Source of the DNA: Blastocatellia bacterium
GTDB lineage: Bacteria; Acidobacteriota; Blastocatellia; Chloracidobacteriales; JADJPF01
Assembly (NCBI GenBank): GCA_016713405.1
Contig: JADJPF010000020.1
Location: forward strand, 62,001-126,000
Length of the DNA: 64,000 nucleotides
Reading direction: 5' to 3'
Shown: positions 24,476-34,511 of the stretch, in pieces
How the letters are laid out: each line of letters begins with the position of its first letter
Position numbering within the stretch: the first letter of the stretch is position 1
Notes under the pieces: generated by a model
What the model saw: the letters and a program-made list of their open reading frames with translations, nothing else
The model's database searches: none
Told to the model about the DNA's origin: nothing
Position numbers and translations under genes: made by a program

Positions 24476-25729
24476 ATGAAATCTAAAAAAGTTAGAATCA
24501 TAGTCATTGTTTTAATAGGGCTAATAGTAATAGGCTGTGTAATTGTACAAGGAATGGATAGGGAAACTTTATTAACGGCTTTAAGTGATGGGAATACAGA
24601 AGCAGTAGAAAGATTAGTAAAAAGTAGTGATGTAAACCAAAAAGATGATCGAGGACAAGTACCTTTAATTATTGCAATAATTGGAGATAATACTAAAAGT
24701 GCTGACCTACTTATAAAAGCAAAAGCAGACATCAATGTTAAAAATCATTTGGGTTTTACACCAATGCAAGAAGCTATTAGATATCTTAGGCCAAATATAA
24801 TTAAACTATTAGTAGAAGCTGGTGCAGATGTTAATGCTCGAGATAAATATGACAAAACAGCCTTAATTGTAGCTGCACAAAAAAAAGATGCTTCATTAGC
24901 AAAATTATTGATAGAAAAAAAAGCAGATGTTAATTATAGGCTTGAAGGTGGAAAAACAGCTTTAGTTTTTGCAGCAGAAAACGGTGCAGGAGAAGTTGCA
25001 GACCTATTGGTTAAAGCAGGTGCAGATCTTGAAGTTAAAGACCCTAGTATAACATTTCCTTTAGAAACACTCGCTAAAGGTGGTGATTTTAAGGTAATAG
25101 GTCAAGTTATAGACAGAGGTTTAATAAAACAAGGTTGCAACTGTGGATTAGCAGAAGCTTTAGGATTTGTTGCAAGTAGAGGAGACTTGGAATTGATAGA
25201 TGCAATATTAAATTTTGGAGTTGACTTAAATAAACTAGCTAGAAATGGAACAACTCCTTTAAATAACGCGGTAGTTGGTGGAAAAGAAATGGCTGTCACT
25301 AAACTTATTCAAGCTAAAGCTGATGTTAATATTGCTAATAAATTTGGACGTACCCCTTTAATGACAACGGCTGCTAATGCTAATGCTAACATAGTAAAAC
25401 TACTCTTGGCCGCAGGAGCAAAAGTTAATGTAAAAGATGAAGAAGGCAGAACAGCTTTAATGTATGCTGCTTCTTATCGTTATGAAGAAGCTATTGAAAT
25501 GGCTAAAGCACTCATTGCTGCAAAAGAAAATGTTAATGAACAAGATAATGATGGTTGGACAGCTTTAATGTATGCTATACGTGATAATAATACAGAATTT
25601 ATAGATACTTTGCTTAAGGCTGGTGCTAATATAAAATTAAAAAATAAAGCAGGCCAAACAGCAGAAACCATTGCTCAAGATAGAAAAAGAACAGAAGTTA
25701 TTGAATTGCTCGCTTCAGATAAAAAATAA
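24476..25729 (+). CDS. Ankyrin-repeat lipoprotein
   Basis: The 417-residue product has an N-terminal hydrophobic segment with IVIGC, a likely lipobox with Cys21, then about eleven ankyrin repeats of 33 residues (for example GRTPLMTTAANANANIVKLLLAAGAKVNVKDEE). Ankyrin arrays bind proteins. I chose the ATG at 24476, preceded by GGAG, over an upstream GTG at 24434. It converges on the next gene with a six-base gap. Confidence 0.87.
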   Translation: MKSKKVRIIVIVLIGLIVIGCVIVQGMDRETLLTALSDGNTEAVERLVKSSDVNQKDDRGQVPLIIAIIGDNTKSADLLIKAKADINVKNHLGFTPMQEAIRYLRPNIIKLLVEAGADVNARDKYDKTALIVAAQKKDASLAKLLIEKKADVNYRLEGGKTALVFAAENGAGEVADLLVKAGADLEVKDPSITFPLETLAKGGDFKVIGQVIDRGLIKQGCNCGLAEALGFVASRGDLELIDAILNFGVDLNKLARNGTTPLNNAVVGGKEMAVTKLIQAKADVNIANKFGRTPLMTTAANANANIVKLLLAAGAKVNVKDEEGRTALMYAASYRYEEAIEMAKALIAAKENVNEQDNDGWTALMYAIRDNNTEFIDTLLKAGANIKLKNKAGQTAETIAQDRKRTEVIELLASDKK

Positions 25730-25735
25730 ATTATT

Positions 25736-28700
25736 TTATGGTTGTACAATGAAAGTTTGTTTAGGAAATTGAGCGCGTAAAATTTCTAATGCTAGAGCAA
25801 ATTTGCTACTTACAAACTTTGAAAGTAATAAGCGGGAAGTAGCTTTATCGGGTTCTAAAAACGCAGGTTCACAACTACGATTGCTACCATAAAGATAAAC
25901 TGTTCCAGATCTAATAGTTAAATAACCACCTGCTAAGGTAAAAATTTGAATAAAAGGATCTTCCATTTGTTGACCAAGTACGGTTATTAAAGACTGTTGT
26001 AGCTTGGCACTAGCACGAATTGGATCGTATTCTTCTTGTGACCAAGTATCTAAGTAAAATATTGGATAATCACAAGCTAAAAATAATAAAAAGCAGTATT
26101 GCAAAGGCTCATCAGATTCATCTAAAATTTTAGAGTTTAATATTTCTACACTCTCTAAAGGTAGTATTCTTGGGCAGTTAGTAAATCTAGACAAAGTAAT
26201 AGCGTAGGATTCATTAAGTTGATCAAAATAATCTAATACTTGAGCTTGAATCATATTTAATGCTACATGACTTGTCCGGCCTTCACTTTCCATTTTTGCA
26301 AGTAGACGGAAAAAACTACTTGCTTGACTAGATAGGCTATAGAGTAGACGACGATAACCAACATCAATTAAAAGCTGTTCAATTACTGCTTTATAGTAAG
26401 CACCTTTATTAATTAGATCATGTGATTTTTCATTTATGTACATTGAAAGTAGTTTTAAGAATAAGCTATTGTCTTTATTAGTAGCTCCAAGTAGTTCAAA
26501 ACAAACCTTTTGGAAATTTACAGCAGTTTGTTCACTTATTAAATGTAGGCTATGGTCTGATTCTTTATCAATAGGTATAAGGTTAGTTGGTAATTCTTTG
26601 GTACTACCAGTTTTATCTTGGGTATTTGCAACAACCATACTTGGATAAAGTTCTTCCAAGTCTTCATAAACACTTTGGAGTAGTTGCCAATGTTCTGTTG
26701 TTGCATTCATTTGCTGTAAGTCTTGAATTGAGCGATGTAGAAAAGCTTTATAGCTACTAACAAATGCTAGCCATGAGTCAAATTGGATTTCAGGATCAAA
26801 ATAATAATCTACAGACTCAGTTAATATAGAAGAAACATTTGTTCCAAATAGAAACCTTTCTAACCCTAACATAATTGCTTGGCTAGCTGATTCTGAGTTA
26901 ATACGTAAACCACTAGCTACAGTAGAGCCAGAAATCTCTAGCAGTAAAATAAGTCTTGCTGTATCGCAAAACAGTCTTAGTAGTAACCCTAAAGCTGCCA
27001 TTGTTGGAGCGCGGGAAATCATATCATCCCATGCAGGGTTAGATGCAACTTTGCTCCAAAAATCCCATAGCATTGGCGAAAGGCCACGAATCATTGACCA
27101 AACCCAGTTAAGAGAATTAATCCATTTATCATTAAATCGTTTTGCTATTTCATTTCTATAACTATCAACCATACGAGGAAAGCTAGAAACAGCTTCATAA
27201 AGTTCTTCACTAGACTTCATATCTCGCAAGGAAAGCATAAAATCATCAGCTAATGCCCAGGTAATATTGATTAAATCAATAATTCGCATTTTGTCGGCTA
27301 GCATTAAACCAGGCAAAACATCGCGCTCAGCTTCTGTAGGACTTGGTATTGAATTAAGAAGTTGTTCTCGTCCTCCAGCAAAGGTAGGTACTTTAATAGT
27401 TAAAAATGTAGGGTGTTCCGGCCCAGGTTGACCAAGAGCTTGAAGACCTTGACTAACTTTTTGCACATAATCATCCCCAAACATTGCAATAGCTCGTCGT
27501 CGTCCTACGGCTCGCCAAAAATTTGCTAAATAATGAAAACGATCCAATGAATTAATTGTATTAGGAGCAAGATTAAAAGCTTTTGGATCAAGTAAAGCAA
27601 GGCCAATAATGGTTTCAAACGGGCCTCCTAAGGCACTTGATTTGATATATTGAAATTCGCTTTGCTTACCAACCAATTGATAAATTAATGAAGACATCAA
27701 TGGAAAAGCAGTATGAAACTTGACTTTTTGCCCTGCTGGATCAAAATCAAATTCAGAGAGTCCACAACTAACAAAGGGCTGTATTTCTTGATCTTCTAGT
27801 TGTTGAATGGAGAGCGTTTGATTAGAGGCATATTTTAAGAACTTATCTAAACGATTTAAGTCTGTACATTCTAGTAAAGGTGAGGCTTCTGCAAGCAGCG
27901 ATGCAACTTCTTGAGCCATACGCTTAAAAGTTGATGAAACCCCAAGTTCACCGTTAATTGTTCGCCATTGACCTGCTTCTTGCTGGTAAATATGCCCAGG
28001 ATCATCTATATCTACTGCAACATTAAGAAAAAATAGAGACATTTCAAAATTACAAAAATGAAAAAACTCTACAATTGCACGTAGCAATGTAGCCACTGGA
28101 TACCATTGTGTAATCTCTTGTAATTTTTCAGGTTGTACTAAAATAGGCATTACTTCTGCTACTAAATTATCTATTACTTCTAACACATGAAATAAATATC
28201 TAGCCGTATCTTTGCTTATTACAATAGGAGGACTAATAGCACTTAATTTCATCAGATAGCCTTGAATTTCAGGGCTAAAATTATAAAGTTGTAAATGATT
28301 TGTTTTATGTACAGAAGCAACTTTAAATTGATCTGACCAAGCTTTTACTCTTAAAAGTCCGCGCCAACTTTGTCCTAAACTTCGCAAAATTTGTTCTGTG
28401 CTGCGTGAATTAACTTGTCCTGCTTCACTCTTAACAGTATTTAGCATATTTTCTAAAGCGTGTAGTTGAGAAACCCTTCCACGTAAATAGCTTAGCTCTC
28501 TAGTTGCTTGATTAGCCTCTAGTCGTAGCTGTTCTATTGTGCTTTCAGGATAACGCATCTTAGGGTTAGGCTCTGCTTGATTGATTTTCTCTATAGTTTC
28601 AATTCGAGTACGAGCCATTGAAATGGTCATATAGCGTTTAGCTACAGCCGTTCGCACTAAAATAATTACTTCCGCTAGTTCAGCTTTTCGCCAATTGACT

Positions 28701-28927
28701 AGCCCCATGCCTAATTCGCTATCACGGCCCTGAAAATTATTATAAAGCTGTGCTTCTTGTTCATTACTAAGATGGGTAATGTCAAAAAGCCGAATGTCAA
28801 AAGATTGCCCAACTAATTTTGGTTCAGCAAAAACACGCTCTGCCCAAGCTAAAAGTTGTTCCCTTGCTCCTAGTGCAGAAGCATTTTCTAGCTCAAAGAA
28901 AAAATTAGATTGCTGTGAGTCATTCAT
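25736..28927 (-). CDS. Large protein of unknown function
   Basis: A 1063-residue soluble protein that I do not recognise. It begins MNDSQQSNFFFELENAS, is rich in alpha-helix-forming segments, and has a probable coiled coil at about residues 115-170 (IEQLRLEANQATRELSYLRG). There is no signal peptide, no clear membrane segment and no known catalytic motif. Codon use looks like its neighbours. It is monocistronic, convergent with the ankyrin gene and divergent from the zinc-ribbon membrane gene. Confidence 0.85.
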   Translation of the reverse strand: MNDSQQSNFFFELENASALGAREQLLAWAERVFAEPKLVGQSFDIRLFDITHLSNEQEAQLYNNFQGRDSELGMGLVNWRKAELAEVIILVRTAVAKRYMTISMARTRIETIEKINQAEPNPKMRYPESTIEQLRLEANQATRELSYLRGRVSQLHALENMLNTVKSEAGQVNSRSTEQILRSLGQSWRGLLRVKAWSDQFKVASVHKTNHLQLYNFSPEIQGYLMKLSAISPPIVISKDTARYLFHVLEVIDNLVAEVMPILVQPEKLQEITQWYPVATLLRAIVEFFHFCNFEMSLFFLNVAVDIDDPGHIYQQEAGQWRTINGELGVSSTFKRMAQEVASLLAEASPLLECTDLNRLDKFLKYASNQTLSIQQLEDQEIQPFVSCGLSEFDFDPAGQKVKFHTAFPLMSSLIYQLVGKQSEFQYIKSSALGGPFETIIGLALLDPKAFNLAPNTINSLDRFHYLANFWRAVGRRRAIAMFGDDYVQKVSQGLQALGQPGPEHPTFLTIKVPTFAGGREQLLNSIPSPTEAERDVLPGLMLADKMRIIDLINITWALADDFMLSLRDMKSSEELYEAVSSFPRMVDSYRNEIAKRFNDKWINSLNWVWSMIRGLSPMLWDFWSKVASNPAWDDMISRAPTMAALGLLLRLFCDTARLILLLEISGSTVASGLRINSESASQAIMLGLERFLFGTNVSSILTESVDYYFDPEIQFDSWLAFVSSYKAFLHRSIQDLQQMNATTEHWQLLQSVYEDLEELYPSMVVANTQDKTGSTKELPTNLIPIDKESDHSLHLISEQTAVNFQKVCFELLGATNKDNSLFLKLLSMYINEKSHDLINKGAYYKAVIEQLLIDVGYRRLLYSLSSQASSFFRLLAKMESEGRTSHVALNMIQAQVLDYFDQLNESYAITLSRFTNCPRILPLESVEILNSKILDESDEPLQYCFLLFLACDYPIFYLDTWSQEEYDPIRASAKLQQSLITVLGQQMEDPFIQIFTLAGGYLTIRSGTVYLYGSNRSCEPAFLEPDKATSRLLLSKFVSSKFALALEILRAQFPKQTFIVQP

Positions 28928-29112
28928 AAATGTCTTGCCTAGAATTAAATTAGGTTGGCTAATAAATTATTATAAAAATCGAGATTAACAAATCCTAAGC
29001 CTTTTTGTCAGCATGAAAAACTGCTAGGAAAAAAATTATTTATTTATTTAGGAACAATATTTCTTTTTTAGGTGTCAATTCCAAGTAGATTTCCTGATTT
29101 AAGAGGCTAACT

Positions 29113-29616
29113 ATGCTAAAAATAAAAAAAGAAAAATTTGCAGAAAAGTGCGAAATTTGCCATAAAAAAGATCTTTTTAATCCTGTTAATAATTCTTGTG
29201 GTAGATGTGAGAAACTAATTATTTCTAGGTCTGATAAAGGAAAGTTTATAGTTAATTGGCAAGTGGATTTAGTCCTCTTAGCCAACACTTTAAGAAATTT
29301 TGCATGGCAAAACTTAGATATTAGGTCAATAAAAATTGTTCGATTAGTGCTATTTATATCAATGCTTTTCTTAATCTTTGCACCAATTGCAGATCAAGAA
29401 ATTCAACAATATTATCAAATTGCTTCTTTGCCTATGCCAGATGGAGAATGCCAAACAGAAGATTTTACTATGGTGTGTGGAAGAAATTACATAACCACTG
29501 TGGCTGATGTTCAACTAGTTTTGTTGTTTACTTCTGTAATAGGAATTTTTATAGGTCTAGTTGCTTATTATTCTCCAGAAAATGAAAAAGCTAAACTTAT
29601 TAGTCTAGGGAGGTAA
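29113..29616 (+). CDS. Zinc-ribbon membrane protein, copy 1
   Basis: A 167-residue protein with an N-terminal CEICHKKDLF...CGRC zinc ribbon (residues about 14-35), a conserved LRNFAWQN segment near 57, then two membrane helices (about 73-92 and 133-155) flanking a loop with two Cys (GECQTEDFTMVCGR) that may form a disulfide. AGAGG precedes the ATG. The next gene is a diverged copy. No known family. Confidence 0.75.
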   Translation: MLKIKKEKFAEKCEICHKKDLFNPVNNSCGRCEKLIISRSDKGKFIVNWQVDLVLLANTLRNFAWQNLDIRSIKIVRLVLFISMLFLIFAPIADQEIQQYYQIASLPMPDGECQTEDFTMVCGRNYITTVADVQLVLLFTSVIGIFIGLVAYYSPENEKAKLISLGR

Positions 29617-29621
29617 ATTTT

Positions 29622-30163
29622 ATGTCTATAACAATAAAAAAGAAAAACTTGCAGAAAGATGTGAAATTTGTCACCAAAAAGACTGCTTTAACCCTATTAA
29701 TAATCTTTGTAAAAGATGTAATTTATCAAGTTTAACTACATCTGATAACCATAATTTAATTATTGATCAACCAATAATTAATCTTAGACTGCCAAATGTG
29801 CTAAGAAATTTTGCTTGGCAAAATCAGGAAGTAAAGCTCTTAAGCTCTATTTGTTGGATCTTTGTTTTTACAACATTTCTTAGTGTGTTTTTAGTTTGGG
29901 TAAATGAACAAATTGCCCAAGACATGGATTCTTATTACTATACAGAAGGTTTTGAAATGTGGGCTATCTGCTACCTTAGCCGAACCCCAACACCTTTAGA
30001 AATGGTTTTTATATCGGTGATGGGTTTTTGTCTAATTGGAATTTTTTACCTAGAATCAATGCCTTCAAAAATAGAAATAATAGAAAGTATAAAGAGTATT
30101 AAGGATGATATAACAAAAAGTATAAAAGAAGTATTAAAAGAAGTTACTAGTATTGTTGAATAA
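29622..30163 (+). CDS. Zinc-ribbon membrane protein, copy 2, frameshifted near its start
   Basis: Starting at ATG 29622 (GGGAGG upstream) the frame is wrong after a few codons. Adding one A to the run at 29636-29641 gives IKKEKLAERCEICHQKDCFNP, closely matching copy 1, and joins the open frame that ends at 30163. LRNFAWQN is kept at about 29798. Two membrane helices follow, and the C-terminus is a Lys/Ile-rich helix not found in copy 1. Without the correction only 121 residues from 29798 would be made, losing the zinc ribbon. Confidence 0.68.
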
Positions 30164-30178
30164 ATAATATTTTGCAAG

Positions 30179-30739
30179 TTATAACCCAATTGATTGGGCA
30201 TTCATAATATTATCAACAATTTGCTTCTGACTTTCCTTAAAACCTGATGTAGGAATTAAAATCTTTTCATTTTGTTTAGTGCGAATAAAAATATAAGTAG
30301 ATACAGGTATTATGTAAGCAATAACTAGTCTGTAAGGATACCATTCATGTATATCTTGCCATAATAAATCAACCTGCCGCATTTTAGGTTGAAAAAGCAT
30401 TATGGGCTTAAACCTATTATCAACCATATTAAAAGAGATTCCTCTCTTTCCTGCACGAAAGTAACATCTTTCTGAGAAAAGAGTAGAAATGCGTTGGACT
30501 ATTGTTCCTAAACCAAACCAAATTACAAAAAGAGAAAGCGGAGTTACAAAAACAACAAAAAGAAAATCAATTTGTCCCAAATTATAAAAAAGAGAAAGGT
30601 TACAAATTGCTAGCAAAAAGGTTACAGTTGCCCAAATCGCAATAGAAAGAATTAGCTTTAAAGATCCTGGGGTAGCTACATCTATCAAAAGACCTATAGA
30701 AGATTGTTGAAATTTTGTTTTTTTTATGTCTGTTTCCAT
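30179..30739 (-). CDS. Membrane protein of unknown function
   Basis: From the ATG at 30739 the protein has 186 residues with two hydrophobic segments at about 28-50 and 55-80, then a soluble beta-rich part (ERCYFRAGKRGISFN, DIHEWYPYRLVIAY) that recalls bacterial PH-like domains found after two membrane helices. That resemblance is by layout only. The TTG at 30745 is an alternative start. It converges on copy 2 of the zinc-ribbon gene with a 15-base gap. Confidence 0.65.
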   Translation of the reverse strand: METDIKKTKFQQSSIGLLIDVATPGSLKLILSIAIWATVTFLLAICNLSLFYNLGQIDFLFVVFVTPLSLFVIWFGLGTIVQRISTLFSERCYFRAGKRGISFNMVDNRFKPIMLFQPKMRQVDLLWQDIHEWYPYRLVIAYIIPVSTYIFIRTKQNEKILIPTSGFKESQKQIVDNIMNAQSIGL

Positions 30740-30931
30740 AATCAAAAGTAGCCCAATTTCTTATTGAATTTATCAAATTTTCTCCTATTATATTTTTACT
30801 TGTAAGCAAAAAACAAAAGATATTTTGCTGGTTATTTTCCTCCAGATATTTTTGCAAGTAATTTTTTTTCTCCTGCGTTCTTAAGACATAAATTTATAAA
30901 ACAAGCTAATTTTATTTGCTCAGGAGATTTT

Positions 30932-31642
30932 ATGGATTCACAACTTACAATTTCACCTACTTTAGAAACTACAAAATCAACAAAAACTACAGATACTAAA
31001 CGAGAACAAACAAGTTTTCTTGCTCCATTTGAACAAATTGCTTTGCAATGGTTAGTTAAAAAAATTCCTAACTCGGTAACGCCGGATCACCTGTCAATAC
31101 TAGGTTTGCTGGCAATGCTTTTTGGTGGTGTAGGCTATTATTTTAGTCGGGAAAATATTTTATTTTTACATCTAGTTAATTTTTGTCTTGCTCTAAATTG
31201 GTTTGGAGATAGCCTAGATGGAACTCTTGCCCGCTACCGCAATAAACAACGCCCAAAATATGGTTTTTATGTTGACCATATGATTGATACTTTTGGAACA
31301 TTGTTTTTAGTCGTTGGTCTGATAACATCAGGTTTTATGTCTGAACGTGTGGCTTTGGGGGTGTTAATTGTTTATTTTATGCTCTCAATAAATTCATATT
31401 TAGCAGCCTATTCACTAAATGTTTTCTCTATTTCTTTTTGGAAATTTAGTCCTACAGAACTACGCATTTTATTAGCTATTGGTAATTTATTTTTATTTAC
31501 ACACCCTTACAGCAATATACTTGGGCATAAATTCTTGCTTTATGATGTTGGTGGTGTAGTTGGTATTATAGGAATGTCTGTAATGCTTGTAGTTTCAACA
31601 GCTAAAAATACAAAAACCCTTTATGACAGGGAGCGTGTCTAA
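30932..31642 (+). CDS. CDP-alcohol phosphatidyltransferase family protein
   Basis: Integral membrane enzyme that joins a phosphatidyl group from CDP-diacylglycerol (or similar) to an alcohol. The signature DGTLAR, then G and the two Asp in YGFYVDHMID, matches DG(x2)AR(x8)G(x3)D(x3)D at about residues 97-120. Around six membrane helices in 236 residues. The alcohol (glycerol phosphate, inositol phosphate or other) is not clear. AGGAG precedes the ATG. Its stop overlaps the start of the GtrA gene by one base. Confidence 0.9.
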   Translation: MDSQLTISPTLETTKSTKTTDTKREQTSFLAPFEQIALQWLVKKIPNSVTPDHLSILGLLAMLFGGVGYYFSRENILFLHLVNFCLALNWFGDSLDGTLARYRNKQRPKYGFYVDHMIDTFGTLFLVVGLITSGFMSERVALGVLIVYFMLSINSYLAAYSLNVFSISFWKFSPTELRILLAIGNLFLFTHPYSNILGHKFLLYDVGGVVGIIGMSVMLVVSTAKNTKTLYDRERV

Positions 31643-32088
31643 TGCTTTGGCTAACTACAGATAATAAAATTAGTTGGATAATTTCTTGGGGAAAATTTAA
31701 TTTGGTAGGGCTTTTAGGCGTTGTTTTACAACTAAGTTTATTAAAGCTATTTGTTACTATAGGTGTATGCTACCTTGTAGCTACACTTATAGCAGTAGAG
31801 ATAACTATAATACATAATTTCTTTTGGCATGAGCATTGGACTTGGCGCGAAAGAACTTCAAAAAATTTTTCTTCCCAACTTATACGCTTAGCAAAGTTTA
31901 ACACTAGCACAGGGTTAATTTCACTGGTTGGTAATTTATTGTTAATGAAGGTATTTGTTAGCAATTTTCATTTGCCAGTAGTTTTAGCCAATCTCCTAGC
32001 AATAGCTAGTTGCTCAATATTTAATTTTTTGGTTAGCAATTTATTTGTTTTTCAAAAGACAGATAGTTCTTTAGTTAGGCTTAAGTAG
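31642..32088 (+). CDS. GtrA-family membrane protein
   Basis: A 148-residue protein with four membrane helices and the family start KFNLVGLLGVVLQL, plus the central HNFFWHEHWTW typical of GtrA/PF04138. These proteins are thought to flip or carry polyprenyl-linked sugars for surface glycosylation. Coupling to a CDP-alcohol transferase suggests a role in a sugar-lipid or phosphoglycolipid path. Confidence 0.87.
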   Translation: MLWLTTDNKISWIISWGKFNLVGLLGVVLQLSLLKLFVTIGVCYLVATLIAVEITIIHNFFWHEHWTWRERTSKNFSSQLIRLAKFNTSTGLISLVGNLLLMKVFVSNFHLPVVLANLLAIASCSIFNFLVSNLFVFQKTDSSLVRLK

Positions 32089-32103
32089 ATTATAGATGGG
32101 TAT

Positions 32104-34413
32104 TTAGTCAGGTAGTCCAACCTGTTTCATTAGCTCACTAAATCGAGGATAAGCTCTTAAAGTGTCAATAACTGGGTCAACTCTCATTCTAATTAAATAT
32201 TCATCTCGGATTTCACAGGCTTTTTCTAACCAATAAAAGCCTTTTTCAATATCTCCAAGACCTGAATAAAGAATTGCAAAAAGTACAGGGGAGATATGGA
32301 TTTTTTTAGAGTCTTCTAACAAATGATTTAAGACAGTTTTAGCTTCTGTTATTTGATTTGCAACTGCATAAGCATAGCCTAGCATAGAGTATATAATAGC
32401 GGGTTTTTCCCCAACTAAAGCTAAAGATTTTTTTATTTCATCAATTGCTTCTTCATATCTCTTTTGCTGTAAATAAACTAGTCCTAGCTCTACATGAGTA
32501 AAATAAAAACTCTCATCCATATCAATGACTTTAAGATATTGTTTTACTGCCTTGTCATACTGACGAGAAAGATAATATCCCCAACCAATGGATTGATTGA
32601 TAATTAGCGAGAGTGGATCTAGCTGTTGAGCGCGTTTAAGTTGTTCTATACCTTCGTCAAATCTACCCATTCTCATTAAGTGATTACCATACCATTGATG
32701 AGCCGTTGGATAATCTGGATTAAGTTCTAAGGCTCTTTGAAACTCCTTTTCTGCTCCTATCCAATCCCAATGTTGATAAATACGAACACTTCCTAGTGCT
32801 GTATGTGCTTCAGCTACTTCTTCAATTTGCAGTGCTTTAGTTGCAGCTATTTCAGCTTTATTAAAAGCTTCATGCGGGTCTTCTTCACCACCATAAATGC
32901 CTATAATTATGTAGCAATCAGCTAGCCCTGCATAAGCTGAAGCATAAAGAGGATCTAGGTCAATAGCTTTTTGGAAAAATTCAATAGCCTTTTTTAAGCT
33001 AACACGAGTCCGTTTATTCCAATAATAACGACCTTTTAAGTAAAGCTCATAGGCTTTAGTGTTTTCTGTATGTCGTTTAACTAAACGTTTTTTGTCTTCA
33101 CCAGAAAGTTTCATTTGTAACTTATCAGATATTTGATGAGCAATTTCTTCTTGAATGGTAAGAATATCTGCAAACTTGCGGTTATATTGCTCTCCCCAAA
33201 TTTGAGAGCCATCAAATACATCTACTAACTCTGTCTGTATTTTTAGCAATTCTCCATGATGTGTCACCCAGCCTGTCAGTATTGCTTGAACTTTAAGTAG
33301 TTGTCCTATTTCTTGAGGATCTATATCTTTTCCTTTATAGCGAAATACTGTACTTCTTGCCATTACTTTTAATTTAGGTAGCTGAGACAAAATATTTATT
33401 ATATTTTCCGTAATACCATCGCTTAAATATTCTGCTTCTGTATCTTTGCTTGCATTGGTAAATGGCAGAACTGCTATTGAGCTAATAACTTTACGTAGCC
33501 GACGAGTAGAGGTTTTTTTTTGAATAGGTTTTTTTAGCTCATTAAGTTTACTATCTGACGAATGAGCCGCAACAGCCTTTAATGTAGCAACCAAGTCCCG
33601 TGTTGAAGGAAAACGAGCCTCCCGGTCTTTTTCCAAGCAGCGCATTATTATCCACTCTATTTCTTGAGATATTTGTTTTAGATTACGTGATATTTTTGAC
33701 GGTTTGTCTTTTAAGATTGCTGCGCTAGTTTCTATTGCTGTTGCTCGATAAAAAGGGTTTGTTCCAGTTAACATTTCATAAAATACACATCCAAAAGAAA
33801 ATATATCTGTTCTGTTATCAACAAAATTTCCTTTTATTTGTTCAGGTGACATATAAGGAAATGTTCCCATTACAACGCCTGGATCCGTTGCTACTTCTGC
33901 AACTGTAGGAAAAGAATTAGATTCAGCCATTGTTGAAATTTCAACACGAGCTAAACCAAAATCCAGGATTTTAATTAGACCATGATGAGTGATAAAAATA
34001 TTTTCAGGCTTTAAGTCTCGATGAATTACAGCTTTGGAATGTGCTGCTGCTAGTCCTTCTGCAACAGCAATTGCTATTTCTAATGCTTTTGCCAAGTCTA
34101 GGGGTCTACGCAGAATCCAAGTTCTTAAGGTTTCTCCTTCTAGGTATTCCATTACAGCAAATGTAATTCCGTTTTCACTACTAAAATCATGTATTGTTAT
34201 TATGTTAGGGTGTGAAAGTGCCGCAAGTGAACGAGCTTCGCGCTCAAAACGTGCTACTAAATCAGTATCTTTAGCTAAACGATCATAAAGAACCTTAATA
34301 GCAACCTCACGACCTAAACGCAGATCCTTAGCTAAAAACACTTCTCCCATCCCTCCACAACCTAGACGAGAGATGATTTTATATTGACTTATTTGGGTTC
34401 CTAGTGTCAGCAT
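32104..34413 (-). CDS. Ser/Thr protein kinase with FlgO/TolB-like and TPR domains
   Basis: Residues 1 to about 270 are a Hanks-type kinase with glycine loop GCGGMGEVFLAKD, VAIKVL, HRDLKPENIF and DFGLA, all intact. Residues about 315-440 match the FlgO-like domain (IAVLPFTNASKDTEAEYLSDGITE; GSQIWGEQYNRKFADILTIQEEIA). From about 455 seven or more TPRs run to the end at 769. No membrane helix is evident. This kinase-FlgO-TPR order is frequent in Acidobacteriota as I recall. Substrate unknown. Confidence 0.92.
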   Translation of the reverse strand: MLTLGTQISQYKIISRLGCGGMGEVFLAKDLRLGREVAIKVLYDRLAKDTDLVARFEREARSLAALSHPNIITIHDFSSENGITFAVMEYLEGETLRTWILRRPLDLAKALEIAIAVAEGLAAAHSKAVIHRDLKPENIFITHHGLIKILDFGLARVEISTMAESNSFPTVAEVATDPGVVMGTFPYMSPEQIKGNFVDNRTDIFSFGCVFYEMLTGTNPFYRATAIETSAAILKDKPSKISRNLKQISQEIEWIIMRCLEKDREARFPSTRDLVATLKAVAAHSSDSKLNELKKPIQKKTSTRRLRKVISSIAVLPFTNASKDTEAEYLSDGITENIINILSQLPKLKVMARSTVFRYKGKDIDPQEIGQLLKVQAILTGWVTHHGELLKIQTELVDVFDGSQIWGEQYNRKFADILTIQEEIAHQISDKLQMKLSGEDKKRLVKRHTENTKAYELYLKGRYYWNKRTRVSLKKAIEFFQKAIDLDPLYASAYAGLADCYIIIGIYGGEEDPHEAFNKAEIAATKALQIEEVAEAHTALGSVRIYQHWDWIGAEKEFQRALELNPDYPTAHQWYGNHLMRMGRFDEGIEQLKRAQQLDPLSLIINQSIGWGYYLSRQYDKAVKQYLKVIDMDESFYFTHVELGLVYLQQKRYEEAIDEIKKSLALVGEKPAIIYSMLGYAYAVANQITEAKTVLNHLLEDSKKIHISPVLFAILYSGLGDIEKGFYWLEKACEIRDEYLIRMRVDPVIDTLRAYPRFSELMKQVGLPD

Positions 34414-34511
34414 TGGTTGATTAATTGTTTGATTTTGCTTTCCATTTTATAGAAATATATTTCTTTGCCAAGACATTTAGGATGAAATTTAGGAGAAAAT
34501 AAAAACTTTTT

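Noticed and set aside
30600..30857. 85-codon minus-strand ORF
   Set aside because: Overlaps the membrane protein gene in another frame, has irregular composition and no ribosome site.
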